From: Eonycteris spelaea
Taxonomy: Eukaryota; Chordata; Mammalia; Chiroptera; Pteropodidae
Length of the DNA: 64,000 nucleotides
NCBI GenBank assembly: GCA_003508835.1
Contig: PUFA01000027.1
Span: 7,998,001 to 8,062,000, forward strand
Reading direction: 5' to 3'
The translations under genes were made by a program, and so were the position numbers. Below the pieces are notes generated by a model, which was not told where the DNA came from, searched no databases, and saw only the letters and a list, made by a program, of their open reading frames with translations. Positions 27,164 to 41,500 of the stretch are shown here, piece by piece; the stretch's first letter is position 1, and each line of letters starts with the position of its first letter.

Positions 27164-27924
27164 AGTATATGTATTCTTAATTTTGAGGAATAATAAAATA
27201 AAAACTGACTTCTGAGTCCAACTTCTGAGTCTTATATACCAATTCTGGGTATTTACGCATACTAATTTACAAGGAAGCCAAAATGACTTTATATAGAATG
27301 AGTCACTTAAAACATTTTTTTCAAAACAACATGATTTTAAGTGCTGGTAGGTTTATTTAAATTCTCTTTTCACTTCCCAGTTGTATGCAAGTTCATTTGC
27401 CCATAGTGGTAAGCATTTCTATTTAGATTACCTAGAGCTCTAGAACAAATCTTGGCAGCAAGCTGCCACTTTGAATTGTTTTACAAACAACTATTTAAAG
27501 TTTTGAACAGTTCACTCTAACAGGATTTCAGTTGAGCTGCAGATATTTTACCCTGCCCAGTTGGCTGTATCCAGAATTTATGGAAACTCTAGTGCAAATA
27601 ACGTACATATTCATCTGTATTTATTTTTCAAGGCTAAGTTACTTTGTGGCCAAAAAGTTGGAACATTACAGCAGCCTAGTAACCGTGTCTGTTGACTCTT
27701 TCCGTGGGCATTATTTTCTATTTCATATTACAGATAATGTAATGATCTGATTATATGGGTTTGATTTTCAGCCCACTCATAAATCTATGATCTTATGATT
27801 ACATGTTTTTTTTAAAAAGATAAGGCTAACACAAGCCCACATTTTGTAAATCAAATTCCTTAATTTCAGATATAAATTCTAATGAAAATGAATTGAAATT
27901 TACATGAACTCACAAATAAAGAAT

Positions 27925-28200
27925 GCAAAATGGTGATCTTTTTTCCCATTCAGAATGGTAAATATTAAAGATTTATATTAACCGTTGTGGCAAAAGTGTG
28001 GAAATGATCCTTATGGTACACTCTTGGCAGAAGTCTGAACGTTGTTTTATTGGAGAGCAGTTTGTCATTCTCTCTCAATTTAAAATGTATATTTACCTGA
28101 ATTTAACAATTCTATTTTCAGAATGTTTTTTCTATATTATTTATATAAGTAAATAAACATAGAGGTATGTATTTCAAATTTTAGATATTAGTTTGAATGT
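27925..28200 (+). mobile_element. L1 ORF2 3' fragment, sense
   Basis: 'CCATTCAGAATGGTAAATAT' through 'GGTACACTCTTGGCAGAAGT' and 'TTGGAGAGCAGTTTGTCATT' follow the L1 ORF2 terminal consensus. Heavily diverged. Confidence 0.5.
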
Positions 28201-28332
28201 AAATACTATAGTATGTTCTTCCTAACCCAAATTATTTTTTTAAGAAAAGAAATAGCTCTATTCGAAAAACAAGAACTTATGATTGACTAGAAACTAAAGA
28301 AATCTGTGAAAGAAACAAAAAAAAGAAAAAGA

Positions 28333-28336
<4 letters not shown>

Positions 28337-28395
<59 letters not shown>
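28337..28395 (+). repeat. (AG)n microsatellite
   Basis: About 58 bp of uninterrupted AG dinucleotide, the longest perfect microsatellite in the window. Confidence 0.98.
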
Positions 28396-28398
<3 letters not shown>

Positions 28399-28401
28399 TT
28401 A

Positions 28402-28437
28402 ATTAAATCATTGGCCACTGGCGATTGAACTCAATCT
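28402..28437 (-). repeat. Inverted fragment matching the 29.8-kb LTR
   Basis: The reverse complement of this 36-bp stretch (begins AGATTGAGTTCAATC) matches 29832-29867 with two mismatches. It abuts the (AG)n tract on one side. Homology to the LTR does not clearly continue past it. Confidence 0.7.
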
Positions 28438-28689
28438 CTATATATAAATGGTGAATGTAGGCCATGCGATGATACCACTCTAAACGATGGAAACAAGAGG
28501 TCAAAGGCCTGAAGGGGCAGAAGTGGAAGCAGGAGCCAAGGGAAACAGCGTGATCATCCTGGGATAAAACAATGGGAATTGTACCAAACATCGCCAAAAT
28601 ATAGAAAGCAAAAAGTGATATTGGAAACAGAGAAATTGACAAGTAGACGATGATAATGGGAGACATTTCTTTCCTTGAAACTGAAAGTT

Positions 28690-29215
28690 AAGGAAATTTA
28701 TGATTTAGATAAAAAACAGTTAAGTACTCTAAACCAGAAAGTACATATATTTTTCAAACACATGTAAAATTTTGTCAGTCCGTTACTATATGGATAGACC
28801 ATAGGCAATTCCACTCACCCTGAATGCAATACAACTAGGAATCAATAAAAAAAAATAATAAAACTGCATAAAGGTTGGAAATCTAAAAGTTGTATAACAC
28901 AAAGCAAATATAAAATAAAATTGAAGTTACTTAGAACTGAATTGAGAGCCTTACATTTCAAAACCTTTCATACATATCTAAACGATAGGAAAAGCTGTAA
29001 CCTAAAATGACATATTATAAAATGAGAAAGATTGACAATAAGTACTGTGTATTTCCAACTCGCAAAAAGAGTTAAAAAAAGCACCAAAAAACAAAAACAA
29101 AACAAACAAAAAAAACAACAAAATAGTCCCAAAGAAAATAGAAGAAAAATCTATGATGATAGAGCAGAGATAATAATAACAAAGCAGAGATTATTAAAAA
29201 TTGATTCCAAAACTC
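28690..29215 (+). mobile_element. L1 ORF2 internal fragment, sense
   Basis: 'AACTAGGAATCAATAAAA', 'TTGGAAATCTAAAAGTTG', 'GAACTGAATTGAGAGCCTTA' and 'AGAGCAGAGATAATAATAAC' follow the L1 ORF2 reverse-transcriptase region. It contains many stops and an A-rich expansion near 29085-29125. Confidence 0.55.
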
Positions 29216-29804
29216 AGGCCTTCTATTTCCAGCCTGTGGTGAGTTTGTGTCTAGAAGAGATCTTCCCCACATAAAACTAAAAACACTACAAAAATATTTT
29301 TAAATACATGGCTAGCCTAGTGAGAAAGAAAGCCTTGGAGGCCAAAAATCACTTATAATCACAAGAAAGTGTTGCATGTCAAAAAGTGCGTGAGGTAACA
29401 AAAGGATTGCAAGATATCATGGAGTTAGTCAAAGGTGTTATAGCCTTTAACACATTTGTTGGAAAACTAAAAATATGAAAATAAATTATCCATTGTTTTA
29501 CAAAACCGAGGGTAAGGGAAAGGAGAATAACATTAAATAAACCCAGACGTCAAAGCCTAGTTCGTCTCCAACACACATTTGGAAGTCTGAAATCTTCAGG
29601 GAATGGAGAGTCCTTTCTATCAGGTCCAGAATTAGCTTCTTATTTTCTAGTGACCCATATGCTAAAGTGAACAAGTGTTTTCTCCCAATACAAACAATAT
29701 ACAGGATGACTGTAATAACTGCTCCTGAGCAAAGCAAAGAGATAGGAATTACCATTGGGACATCATAGTGACACAGTGGCCAAGGATTTCAATTCCATTC
29801 CTGA

Positions 29805-30365
29805 GCCTTGTGAGAAGGGAGGAGCGGGTAGAGATTGAGTTCAATCACCAGTGGTCAATGATTTAATCGGCCGTGCCTATCTAATGAAGTCTCCATAAAA
29901 ACCCAGAAAAGACAGAGTTTGGAGAGCTTCTTGGTGGGTAAGTGCATCTACGTGCTGGGAGGGTAGTGAACCTCTCAGTTCCATGGGCACAGAAGCTCCT
30001 GCACTCAGGACCCTCTGTACCTCACCCAATGTATCAAGTCATCAGGATGTTGATCTGTATCCCCTATAATATCCCCTATAGTGAACTGGCAAATATAAAT
30101 AAATGAGCTCTATGAGTCATTACTGAATCTTAGGAAGGAGTTGTGAAAACCCCAGTTTTTAGCCTGTGGGTCAGAAGTATAACTTGGACTTGCAATTGAT
30201 GTCTGAAGTAGGGGCAGTCTCGTAGGACTGAGCCCTTAGCCTATGAGATCTGATTGTCTCTAGGTAGTGTCAGAATTGAGTTAAATTTGTAGGATACCCA
30301 GTCCATGTCCACTGAGAATTGGAGAGTTCCTTGCTGGTGTTGGAAAGCAAACCACCCACCGACTA
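29805..30365 (+). mobile_element. Solo LTR, ERVL-class (MER21-like)
   Basis: The sequence runs 'TCAATGATTTAATC', 'CTCCATAAAAACCC', 'GCAGTCTCGTAGGACTGAGC' and 'CTAGGTAGTGTCAGAATTG' to 'GGAGAGTTCCTTGCTGG'. This is the order of a common mammalian ERVL-class LTR; the family name is from memory. There is no adjacent internal retroviral sequence, so it is a solo LTR. Confidence 0.6.
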
Positions 30366-32780
30366 CTTTTCAGCCCTTAAGTATTTCCCCTCTTCTCCAT
30401 ATCTCTAGAATGAAACAAAGTGACCTTTCAACTAGAAGTCTTTCTAAAAGCTGAGTGAGCATTATTTCTGCTATGCTACCCGAAGTGGATGATGACCTGT
30501 AACTCACAAGAAACAATCTCATGAAAAATGAGCTAATTTTATAAACTTGAAATGTGATTCTCAGATGCAGAATATTAAAAAGCCAACAGTTTTACAAGAG
30601 CCATTCAGCACTCCAGGGGAAACTTGATCTGTCTGAATTATAACAAGCTATAATGATAATAGCCAAGTGCAGCTCACAGGGGTACTAAGCTTTGATGACT
30701 CAATATCTGTGGAACCTCTGAAGTTATGTAAGCATAAATGAATAAGTAGTGAAACTATGCCATTGTTATTTCTGCATTAAATCTCTCCTCATAATTTCTT
30801 ATGATGTCTTGTAAGGTAGGGACTGTATGAGACTAATGTATAAAGAAAGTTATGAATGAAATAAAGTATAAAATAATATATAGTACTGACTTCCAATGAA
30901 ATAATTATACTTTTATATTAGTGAAAGAGAATGGAGCCATTAATTGTACCTCTAAAAAGTCATTCCTAGGTTGTAAAGTAGGAAAATGAAAATCTGGAAT
31001 GACACTTAAGATATAAATGTCTATAAAGAATTTGAAAAAACACTTGCTAAGTTTTTTTTCTTATTGAGGAAGCAGACTTAAGTTGCTTATATATATATAT
31101 ATACTGAAAAAAAGTGAATAATGTTTTCTCTGTTTAAATTACTACATAATAGAAATTGTACATATTTTTAAACATGTTCCATCCTGCCTTTCTATCCTCC
31201 CCTCCATTACTAACATTATTTATGCAATGTGGTAGTGCTTTTAATATTCCTAGGTTTTAAAAAAATCTTCACAATCCTTTTATATCTTTGTTATGCTTTC
31301 CAAAATGCACCACTGTGATTGTCATATTGTCCTTCATTTCCACTTAATTAACTAAAGATAAAATACACGGGCCTAAAAAATCTTTTTAACAAGCTTTATT
31401 GTAATAACTCAGTCTTCATCAGTGGAAGATTCATTTCTGCCAATAAGTATTTTCTTTTAAAATGGAAAATCCCCTGAGGATTCTGTTGAGAAAATTGCTC
31501 TTTTCATTCCTACTTTTTCCCTTCTAGCTGACATCATTTCCCTCAAGTCCAAGGGAGTTTCTCAGGGTGAGAAGGAAAGGAAAAATAATAAGGTCACCTC
31601 TTTATGAGGAGAGTAATTCTGGGTGGGACAATTCCATACCAAGTTTTGAGCAAGTTCCTCATCCTGAGAGAAGACAGAGGGGACATAGAGAGATGGGAGG
31701 ACATCAACACGAAATCCCATGACTTATGTTCTGCCTAGGATGGAATGTGATTGCCAGTAAGTATCAGAGTCTTATGCCTCTGATCATATTTTTCATCCAT
31801 TAAATAGTCCTGCCAGCATTCTGCTTTGTATTTACAGTGGTATTGTGAAAACAGTTAACTGTATTTATGAGCTGAACATCCTAAATTTGTCACTCCAGTA
31901 GCATTGGGATTATACAATTCTCAGACTTGAGCAACAGGGGCCACCGCCATAGAAGGTGCTGGAGCCACCCTTCACCATGTCACTCCCCACAGAGCTAAGG
32001 TCATGTGGCCACTTGGAGATTGTGTTCTACCCTCTAGAGCATGTCATGGGTACCTAGGACTCTGGATTGTCTTGTCCACAAGTCCCTCGCCCACTTTTCA
32101 CCCTGTGGGTTCTTTTCTAGAATCTCCCTCCCCAGAAGCCTCCTTGTAGCAGGGGTCCTCACTCCTAGATTCTAGGGTGGTCAAGAGATAGCTATAAGCA
32201 GAGCTATCCATGGATCTTGGATGTGTAGTAGTCCTGTGGGCATTGGAGGCCCCTCAAGTGCAGACTGATGTTGGGACAGGAAGGACAGGGAGGGGGAGTA
32301 GAGTTACATAGAGAGAGCAACTTCCGCCATTCCCACCTTCCGTTGTAAAACAAAGAAAATTCTAATGTCTCTGTTAGAACCTGGACTTCCAGCCTCAAGC
32401 TTCTTCCAACACTTTTAAAGAGGAGCCCAGCAGGGTACCAAGTGGACAGAGGATTCCAGGCAGGCACCAGGTGGGTAAAGACAAACCTTTAAGTCTTCAG
32501 CAAAGAGTCCCCTTTCCTACCTAGGGTGCCTTGCCCACGAAGTTTCTGGCAAAAAAATGAAACTAATTTTGGAATTGTGCTATTTATTTTACTATTTTTT
32601 AAACCGTGTTTAAAAAGAATATTGTAAAGCTCGATTTATTTTTACAAAGTAGAAAATATTTTATTTAGCAGTTTGTTGGCTTGTTTATTATATCTTTTAT
32701 GGATGGAAAGGAGGTGCTGTAATAAATCTAATCGAAAGTACTCTCACAGTATGATCTGATTATAAATTCTTAGTTTGGCA
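30366..32780. other. Intergenic DNA, nothing recognised
   Basis: No coding or RNA signal. 31,900-32,500 is more GC-rich than its surroundings and may be part of an old repeat, but I cannot name it. A short (TA)n lies at about 31089-31103. Confidence 0.4.
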
Positions 32781-33164
32781 GGTTATGGTGGGTAGTCACA
32801 CCCTAGGCATAACTTCTTTAATAAAAGGCTTATCTTTGCTTTACGCAAGCCTTATCTGGGTTAAAATTCCTTTTCAGACCCCTCAAGAGAGCACATAATT
32901 TTAACTACTCTATAATCTAATCTCCACGGAACCACCCCAAGAGAGCAGATAATCTTAACTATCCTGTAATCCTATGCCACATCTTTCCTCCACCTTGTAA
33001 TCTTCTTTACTTTACCTCATTAATATTTATAAAAGAAACTGCAACCATCATTCTCTGTAGCATTTTTCTTAGTCTGTTGAGATCTTCCTTCCAGGCGTAT
33101 CTTAATTAACTTTAATAATATCTTATAAAAATTTTCTATAGGTTTCGACTTTGTTATGTCAACA
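32780..33164 (+). mobile_element. Candidate ERV1-type LTR
   Basis: Has U3-like direct repeats (32884-32926 and 32938-32979), a TATA-like TATTTATAAAAG near 33027, a CT-rich R/U5 region (CTGTAGCATTTTTCTTAG, GAGATCTTCCTTCCAGGCG) and a terminal TATGTCAACA at 33155-33164. The 5' end is unclear and no internal retroviral sequence follows. Confidence 0.45.
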
Positions 33165-34260
33165 CTTTTATATTTGAACAGGCTGGACCAGATTATGAAA
33201 CAGAGCAGTTATGGCTTTCCTGGGTATAAATTTTGTTGTAGGATTGAGAGAAAATTACTGATGCAGATGCATATTCTTTGAGAAGAAAGCTCTGTAGAGA
33301 ATGTGGCTTGTCACTAGACCAGGGACAATCAGGGTGGTGTCACATGGAGCAAAATGAAAGAATGAATATCTTGACGTAATTCTCCCACTCCCCCTAATCT
33401 CCTGGCTTTATCTCATTTGTCGAAGCCACCAGCTGTGAGCAAGGGAATCACTGATGCCTTCTAGAGTCAGCACCCGAGGACACAAACAGGGTGGGAAAAG
33501 ATTGGGGAAGGTATCTGCAGGGACACACAGAGGGGAGTCAGCACGGGATGGAAACAAAACATAAACGACTGTATCAAACAAATTACTCTCTCCTCGGAGT
33601 GAATTAGTTAAACGTGTTAAAATAATAAGTTTGAGGTTTAAATGAGCTTTCAACTTGGGCTTAATTTACTTTATCATACATCTGATGTGTCTCACAACTT
33701 TTTAAATACATTCATGGAAAGATTTAATCAGAAATATGAAAATTACTCTAGAAAAAATCAATCTTCTTAATGACTACATTATAAGCCAACAGACTAAAAT
33801 GATAACCAGCTTGCCATGATTGTCCAGGCCCTGTAGGGTTCAGTGTGAGTGCTGTGAAGTGGAATGAGAATATGGCAAAACAGAGTTTTTCAATTGATTT
33901 TAATAACCTTTGAAATTAGAAATAGATGTTCTCTGACAAATAAGTTAACCTTATTTTTCAGTGAAGTTTTATTACACTGCAGCTTTTTAAACAAGTTCTG
34001 GTATTAAAGAAAAGTGGATTTTGTATATACGACTTTATATTTTTAATTGTACGTTATCCATTACCCATTTTCTAATTCAAAAAAAAAAGCATATTCCATA
34101 ACAATAATGGATATGGAAAAATAATGATAACAAGTTTCTTTAAATTTCAATTGAATTTAGAAATTTATTTTTTTCTCAATATTAATTTCCTTTATATCAT
34201 CTAGCATCATGATGTTTCTTTATCAATGTAATAACTGATTGCATATGGTTTATTGTCTAT
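33165..34260. other. Intergenic DNA, nothing recognised
   Basis: AT-rich, non-coding. Confidence 0.4.
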
Positions 34261-34264
34261 TCAT

Positions 34265-35580
34265 GGTTATCACTGGGGAAGCAACAAAGAAGCAAGAGAC
34301 ACCTAACAGAACAACCTAAATGTCAGATAGACCCTTTCCTGCCTCTGTTACCGCAGTAACTTTATCTCTTCATGATAATTAGGTTCCATTACCCCCCTAC
34401 TGTATCCCAGTATAGTAACTCTTGGTTTGCCTATTTATCTTTTGGTAGCAGGACTCCAAAATGTCCAGGAGGCAATCATAGCTGTAGGTTTAGTAGCAAA
34501 CCCTTGCTGCGTGCCCTTGTAGAACCATCCCATCCTTTACCTCTCCCTAGACAAGTACCTGTAATCCAGCAGAACCTAAAGCTGCGGGAGGTGAGTAGGA
34601 GTGACAATGAAAGAGTCTACACCTTTCCCATACCTTGGACCTAGACCCACGCATACTAGGCTTTGAGAAAAAAATCACCGTATAATGGCTTTTGATTTAA
34701 GTAAATATTACATATTATATTCTTCTTGAAGAACAGTATCTCAATTCCCAACCATTCAGGGTATCATCCTGAAGCTATAGTTTCAGCTGGGCATTTAAGA
34801 ATTGTTATAAAGTGTTATTAGCCTGAAAGCTTTAGGGTGATAAGGCATTTGTAGGAACAATGGGGTCCATGGTGCTATGTTCTCTGCTGTACTGTTAGGA
34901 AAACAGATATACATAAGCAAAAGTGGAATGAAGGCCCAAGCCAGAGACCTCCCTCAGGACCCCCCAAACACCCATTTTATAGTTTAAAATTACCATACGT
35001 CCTGGAATACAAGGAAGTAAAAACCACAATAATAACCACCGGTTTAGACCACAAGCACTTGCTCAATTAGTACATATACTGACCTTCCTTAACCTTAGCC
35101 TCATTATATCATCATTATAATATTATATACATATGCCCAGAAGTTCGTGAATCTAACTATAGCAGAATGCATTCCGGGTAACCATATGTACAACAGACAA
35201 ACTCCCTTCACCTCCCCCACATGCATTTCCTTGCCAGAGGAATTTTTCTGGCTTTTGCACTTTGCCCATGAAGACCAGAATGCTGGGAAATAAATGACTG
35301 CCTTCCAGTCCCCTATAACTTCCTTTATACGGTGACTAGTTGGAATTTGTAGATAAGTACCTCTGCCCCCTCAGATTATCAGTGAATAAGTTTGCTATGA
35401 GAGTTCATCACTCTGTGTGAGACTAGTCTCAAGTTGACCACAGTATTAAATTTCTTAGTTGACTTTCTTTCCTTCTTTATCTCATTTTCCCACTATTCTG
35501 CAACTGTTACCTGCAATTACCTTCCAATAAACTAACTACCTGCACTCAAATCCTTGTTGTAGGGTCTACTTGGGGTGGGA
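34265..35580 (+). repeat. Possible old LTR-derived sequence, unassigned
   Basis: 'CCAATAAACTAACTACCTGC' with 'CTCAAATCCTTGTTGTAGGG' near 35524-35565 resembles the polyadenylation-to-end segment of old mammalian LTRs. The preceding 1.2 kb is of intermediate GC content. Family and limits are not determined. Confidence 0.3.
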
Positions 35581-38500
35581 AGAAGTGAAATTAAGATAGT
35601 CCCAAAAGTAAATCCTTGGCATATGATAATGGAATTGAATCACTCACCAGTTAAGTGCCAATAGAGTTCCAACATTTATGGCAAATAAGATGTGATAGTT
35701 TCTGGGATTCCATAGCATCACTAAGACCTTCACCTGTGGTGAGTTGAAATGACATCTGTGTGGTAAGTGATGCACACTTAATATAATATCATTAGCACTT
35801 GAGGCATGATATTATGAGGATTGTGGAGGTGGTTGGTTGGAGTTAATTGCCACTGAGGTATGAAAAAAAATAACAACCTTAGGTCATTCAATTCTCAAAT
35901 CAGTATAAGGTAGAAAAGCCCAGATATATTTTAAAAGACTTTCACCTTCTGTAAATCCACTGTGTGCCATCTTTGTTTGTCTTGACACTGGAAAAGCAAT
36001 AAAATGTACCAGGGGATAGCCACATTAAAACATGAAAGTTGTGATGATGATATGTGTAAGCCAGCATAATTTGAAAGAAAGGATCACATGTAAATAGCCT
36101 GGGATAACACTCTTAACACTGCATAATCTATTATGAAGATATAAAATAATCAATTTCTCTTCAAACATAGACTCAGTTTTGTAACATAAATATCTTTGTA
36201 GATTCCCTTAACAATTGTCTACTTCTGGGTAACGAAGAAGCTAAAAACACCCCTGATTTATAGTTAACACTTTGTATCTAAAAATTGTTGGAGTTTAAAC
36301 TATGTTCTCTCTCAGAAATATTTCCAAGTCACAGGAAGGACACAATTTTGTAAAGTGGCATGTAATTTGGCCTCAGAGGCTCTTTATGACAAAAGTTCTA
36401 CACTCGTATTAAATTTCAATATGGTGAAAGTGATTGTCTGACAATTTGCACTAGGAAACTGAGAATTCTGCTTCTTTTTAAGATTTATAACAGCATTTAA
36501 AACAGTAAAAGTTAGTACTGGAACTACACGTACTCTTTCTTATAAAAATTACAGCTAATTTTTAGCAATTTCTAAATGCATTTTCTAAAAAATATTATCC
36601 CCTTAAGATAAGCATCATTTTACCATAGTAACCAAGTGCTTATTAACCAAGTGTTAATTTTATTTTTTAAATCTTGTGTCAGTTTATAGTTTAAGTAGAA
36701 CTAAAATGCTCTGATTCCTTCATATATCTCCCAGATATTTTTTGATCATCTCTATACACAGGCATGGTGATGGTGCTAGGAGCTGAGAATAGAGCATAAC
36801 AGAAACAAGCCGTCTGTGGAAAAGAAGATAAGCCTTGAAGAGGAAAGAGTCCACTCCATCTGGTAGGATGTAATCTGGAGGATGACAGACTATGGCAGGG
36901 TGTCTGGCCTACTGGAGAGTCTTCACTATTCTCTTATTCTTGCTGACACGCCCTGTATAGTTTTTCCTGCCATGACAGGAGTCTGGGCAGTAGCCTTCTA
37001 TCAGCTTCTAAGGCTTACCTGAAGATATTTCCTTTCTCCTGTATTAGGATATTGAGCCATGGATGAAATGGCTTCTGTAATTTCTGACTTTGACCACAGT
37101 GGAATGAGAAATTCTTTCTAAACACCCTGTTTTATAGGCCATTTATGGATAAGACCTGGCTTCTCTTTTACCCATATCATGATTTTGCCAACATTTCTTT
37201 TTTATTAAAATTAAACAATAACTATGTGAGTAACTCTTTGTTAAGCTATTTGGGGTAGAAAGTAATATTCTGTAGCTGCCAAGGCAATCAATAAAAGAGA
37301 AAGCTCATTACTCTGTAAGACAGAGAGGGAAAAAATGAGAGGACATTTTTTTTCTGCTTTTGTGGGGAAAAAAGAAAAGGAGGGGAAGAGGGAAAGACCA
37401 GAGAAGAGAACAAAAAGAGAGGTAGCAACAAAAAAGTGGAAAGCTGCTTTCTATGTGGGGTAAAATGATGAATTAGAAAACCCTTAGTGGCAAAGGTTCA
37501 AGAACAAACATGTCCAATTGAAGTTTTGTTATTTACTGCATATAATGTAATCATCCAGCAAGATTTCTGCTCCTCAAAATCTTATATTACTGATTTAGTT
37601 GATGAAGGCAAGATAAAGTAGTACGATGCCTGAATTAATGGTACGTGCACATGAAGGAAAGACCACAAAACACAAAACAATGGAACAGCTCCACCCTTTA
37701 CCCAGGAATTTGCAGAAGGTATATAATATCATTCAATTTGACCTTACATCCCAAGGTCTGAGAGATACAACTGACATAAAGGTCATAAAGATTTATAATA
37801 AATAATTTAAAACTAAATTTTATGTGTTCCGCAAGTCAGAAAATATTCCACACCGATTTTCATAAAATACAAAATTTTAATATCTTCTATAGTATAAGGA
37901 ATTAAGTATACTCAGGTTTTTAAAACTAGAAGATAAATAAATGTTAAGTTACATGTTCTTTAGGTTTTTCTTAATAATGAATTTTGGTTGTGACCTCAAT
38001 TTAGGTATCCAAACATTGACTCGTTCTAGTGTTAGATTTAACAACATTTGTTAAGTACTTCCAGAAACTGATGAACTTTTATCCTTACATAATTTCATGT
38101 TATTTTGATAATCATTCTGTTGGTTGTAGAGAAAAATTGTATTGCACTAAAAATAATATTATAAAACAAGAGTAACTATTCCATAATCATTGACATGTTA
38201 ATATTTATTTCCCTCCATAAATTCAATGCATCAAATATTTCATTCTTTATCTGTAACTAGAAATACTCTTGACTCCTTCTATTAAACACCCAAATCAAGG
38301 CAAGTTTAAATAATTTTGAATCTCAATGCATTCACAGAAATTCATCTCCTATCATATTAAGTATGTAGCATGTACAAAAGAAATTACTCTGAATTTTTTA
38401 TCTTTATTCTTCTTCCTCCTCTTTATCTTTATTATTTTACATTTATTCCATATGTAGTATATATATGATAACACTACATTCATAATTCATTTTTTATAAA

Positions 38501-41500
38501 GTACATATAATATAAATTATACTTACCTTTATTAATCGATGTGTAGTTTATTCAAGAAATCTCTTATTTATATTTCTTAATATGGCTATGATTCAAATTA
38601 TCAAAGTAATTTATTGATATGTCATTTAAGAACACCCAAAGTTGTTGACATTTTTGGTAGAAACCTAAAAACATTTCTTGAAAAATTGTTCTGCATGTAT
38701 TTGAGAAGTTCTTGCATAATGCCTTTCAAGAAACATTCAGAAGATAGGAAGCTAAATGATAGTGACAAAATTGTTTTTTTTCTTATGATCAATATGAAAA
38801 TAGGTCAGAAATATATCATTTGTGATAGACAAATTATTCCTTTTGGTTTTATTCTCTTTTGAGTGCTTTGATAAATATATACATTAACTCCATTGATTTA
38901 ATTTAACCTGGAATTATTCAACGAAAATTTTGACTAAAATTGACTTTAATAATGATGTTGAAAGATTAGATTTTAGTTTTTTCCTTTTGCCTTCCAACCA
39001 TAATTAGAAATGTGTGTTCATCATTACCTCAGCTGTGATATTAATCCATATTTATATATGATTTTCTATATGTATTAATTAAATATAATTACAAAGAAAC
39101 TAGACATTAAAATTTTCATCCATAATAGTTATCAGTGGAAACAAAAGTAAACATTAAGTTATTAACATATTTCAAAGCTGAATATTTAGGCTACATTTTT
39201 TAACATGAAGATGTTGCTTTGAAATATAAAACTTGACTGATTGATAAAATGCAAGAAAACATTCAAAGCTTAATAAAACAGAAAAGTCAACAAAAGTTGT
39301 GTTTAAATTAGAAAGCAAAATACAGATTCATAGAAAAGAAGTCATAAGTTTCTGAAAACTTTACCAGGACTTCGAAGCCTAGTTCATCAAATGGGGCTTA
39401 AAAATGCAGAACTTTGGATGTGAAATAGAAATGTGTTTGTTTCCTGTAAATGGAATGAACATCTGGGGAGAATCAGATGAAAGCCGAATGCCACAATCAG
39501 CTTCTAATACAAGCCAATTCAAATGGAAAGAGATGATTCTCAAAAAAGAAAGCCCATTTGGAGAAGAAAGGAACATATTCACAACCTACAATTTATTCTT
39601 AATGATGCTTCATTTTTCATTTGCTTTATAGCACTCTTCTACCCAAGGGGCAAAGATTGACAGACTGTTTCCTAGTCTCTTAATTTTAGCTGTCCCCTTA
39701 ACTATGACTCTGGGGCTGGGATGCACAAACAAGACAATAAATCAGAAGAAACAAAGAACTTTTAAAACGATAAGGCAGAAGGAGGGAAAAAAAAGTATGC
39801 TGAAAAATTCCCCTTATGTGCATCCTTAGTACTTGATTAAAAAGGATCTAGTTTGCTAAGCCCCGTTACATATTTTTGAAGACAGATACATTTGTTCATG
39901 GTTTTCCCTATCTAACTTTAAGCAACAGAGAGAGTGCTGTTTCATGTTTTCTTGTTATACTTTGGTCACATTGTTTAAAATTAGAATAAATTGTGTTTGG
40001 TTTTAGAAATATTTATTTTTTCTGTGTCCTCAGGTCTTGCAAAATACACAATGCGTGCTTTTTTTGGTTTGAAGCAAACCTTCCTTTAAACATCACTTCT
40101 TAAAAGAAATAGAGTTGTTTTAGTCAATAATACTCTAAAATTAGGATTTCTCTTTAGATAAATCTAAAATTTCTGAGACGAGTTTTATTTGCCAACTTCA
40201 AAACATAAATATCAGTACCTTTTAGTCTCATGAATTGTAATAGATCACATCTCATTAATTTTTCTTTTTTGATTTAAATGTTTAAAAATTTAATAGTTAT
40301 ATGAACTATGTTTTATCTGTATTTAGCTGATATATTGTAAATAATTTCCTTTACGTAAATAATAAAATGTCTTTGACCTAACAACTGGAAGCATGCATAT
40401 CAAGGCCAACAGTTGTCATACTAACGTTTATTACTATTTTATTTCCGTCATTGTAGGAAAGTTAAAACGCAGGTCAGAAGGAAAGCTCAGAGGGAGGGGC
40501 TGGTTAGAGGTGCTTTGGAGTGGACAAATTGACCTAATTACTTCTCATCTCAAAAAACCTTTCCAAGACTCTGACAGGTTAAAATGGTAAGATGATCTCT
40601 GGGCAGGACAGGGGAGTTGGTTAAGCATTCCTCTTACTAACTTAAAGTAGGAGTGTTCAAAGTGAGAAAAGCAGCTCAATACTTCAGGTTTTTTTGAACT
40701 TTGCAGGGAAACTAAAAATGAATCTGAACGGGCAGTGCCCATTCTCACATGTGTTAAATGTAGGTCATGGGGGATGTTTATAAAATATAGACAGCATTCA
40801 AGAAGTTTTGTGTGAATGCAGCAGTTTTCCTTTACAATATTGTAGTTTCTTCAACTTCTTAAATTCTGTTCTTCCTTCTTAAATTTAAAAGTGAACTCAC
40901 TTTTCATCTTTCTCCTTAATATATATCCTTAATATTGTAGTAATGGCATATAAATAATAAAACTATATAGGAAAGTAGCAAAGCATTTTTATGATTAGCA
41001 CCCATCTTTTATGTCGGCGAGAAAAAAAATTTTTAACTCACAAATTCACTTTTCCGTAGTCTTTATTTTTTATTTTCTGAAAGCTTTCGATCATATTTTG
41101 CCAAATCTCTAAATACTTTCATTTTTTTTCTTTTTTTTTTGTAATCAGATTCCTCATCTTCATTCAACAATGCCCATTCTGTTACCAGATGTACTACATA
41201 TAAAGGGAATTGCTCTGCCGCTTTTATTTAGAGTAGAAAAAGATTTGCTTACTTATCTTTAACATTCTTGAAGCAATTTCACATAAAACACTCAGTGATG
41301 ATGGGCATGGCACTATTCAGGTGAAGCAAAAAATGATTTCTTTTTCTGATTTATTTGAGAATTGTTCATGATTCTGAAAAATTCAGTACAGTTTTGTTTG
41401 AGGAAAAGTATTGTGTTTTGGTGTCTTTCATGTATCAAGGAATAAATTCTAGCTTTACAAAAAAGTAAAGTGTTAACTCTATTAAAATGCAAATGTTATG

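Noticed and set aside
29032..29274. Lys/Gln-rich open frame
   Set aside because: It runs through an A-rich part of a decayed L1 ORF2 fragment.
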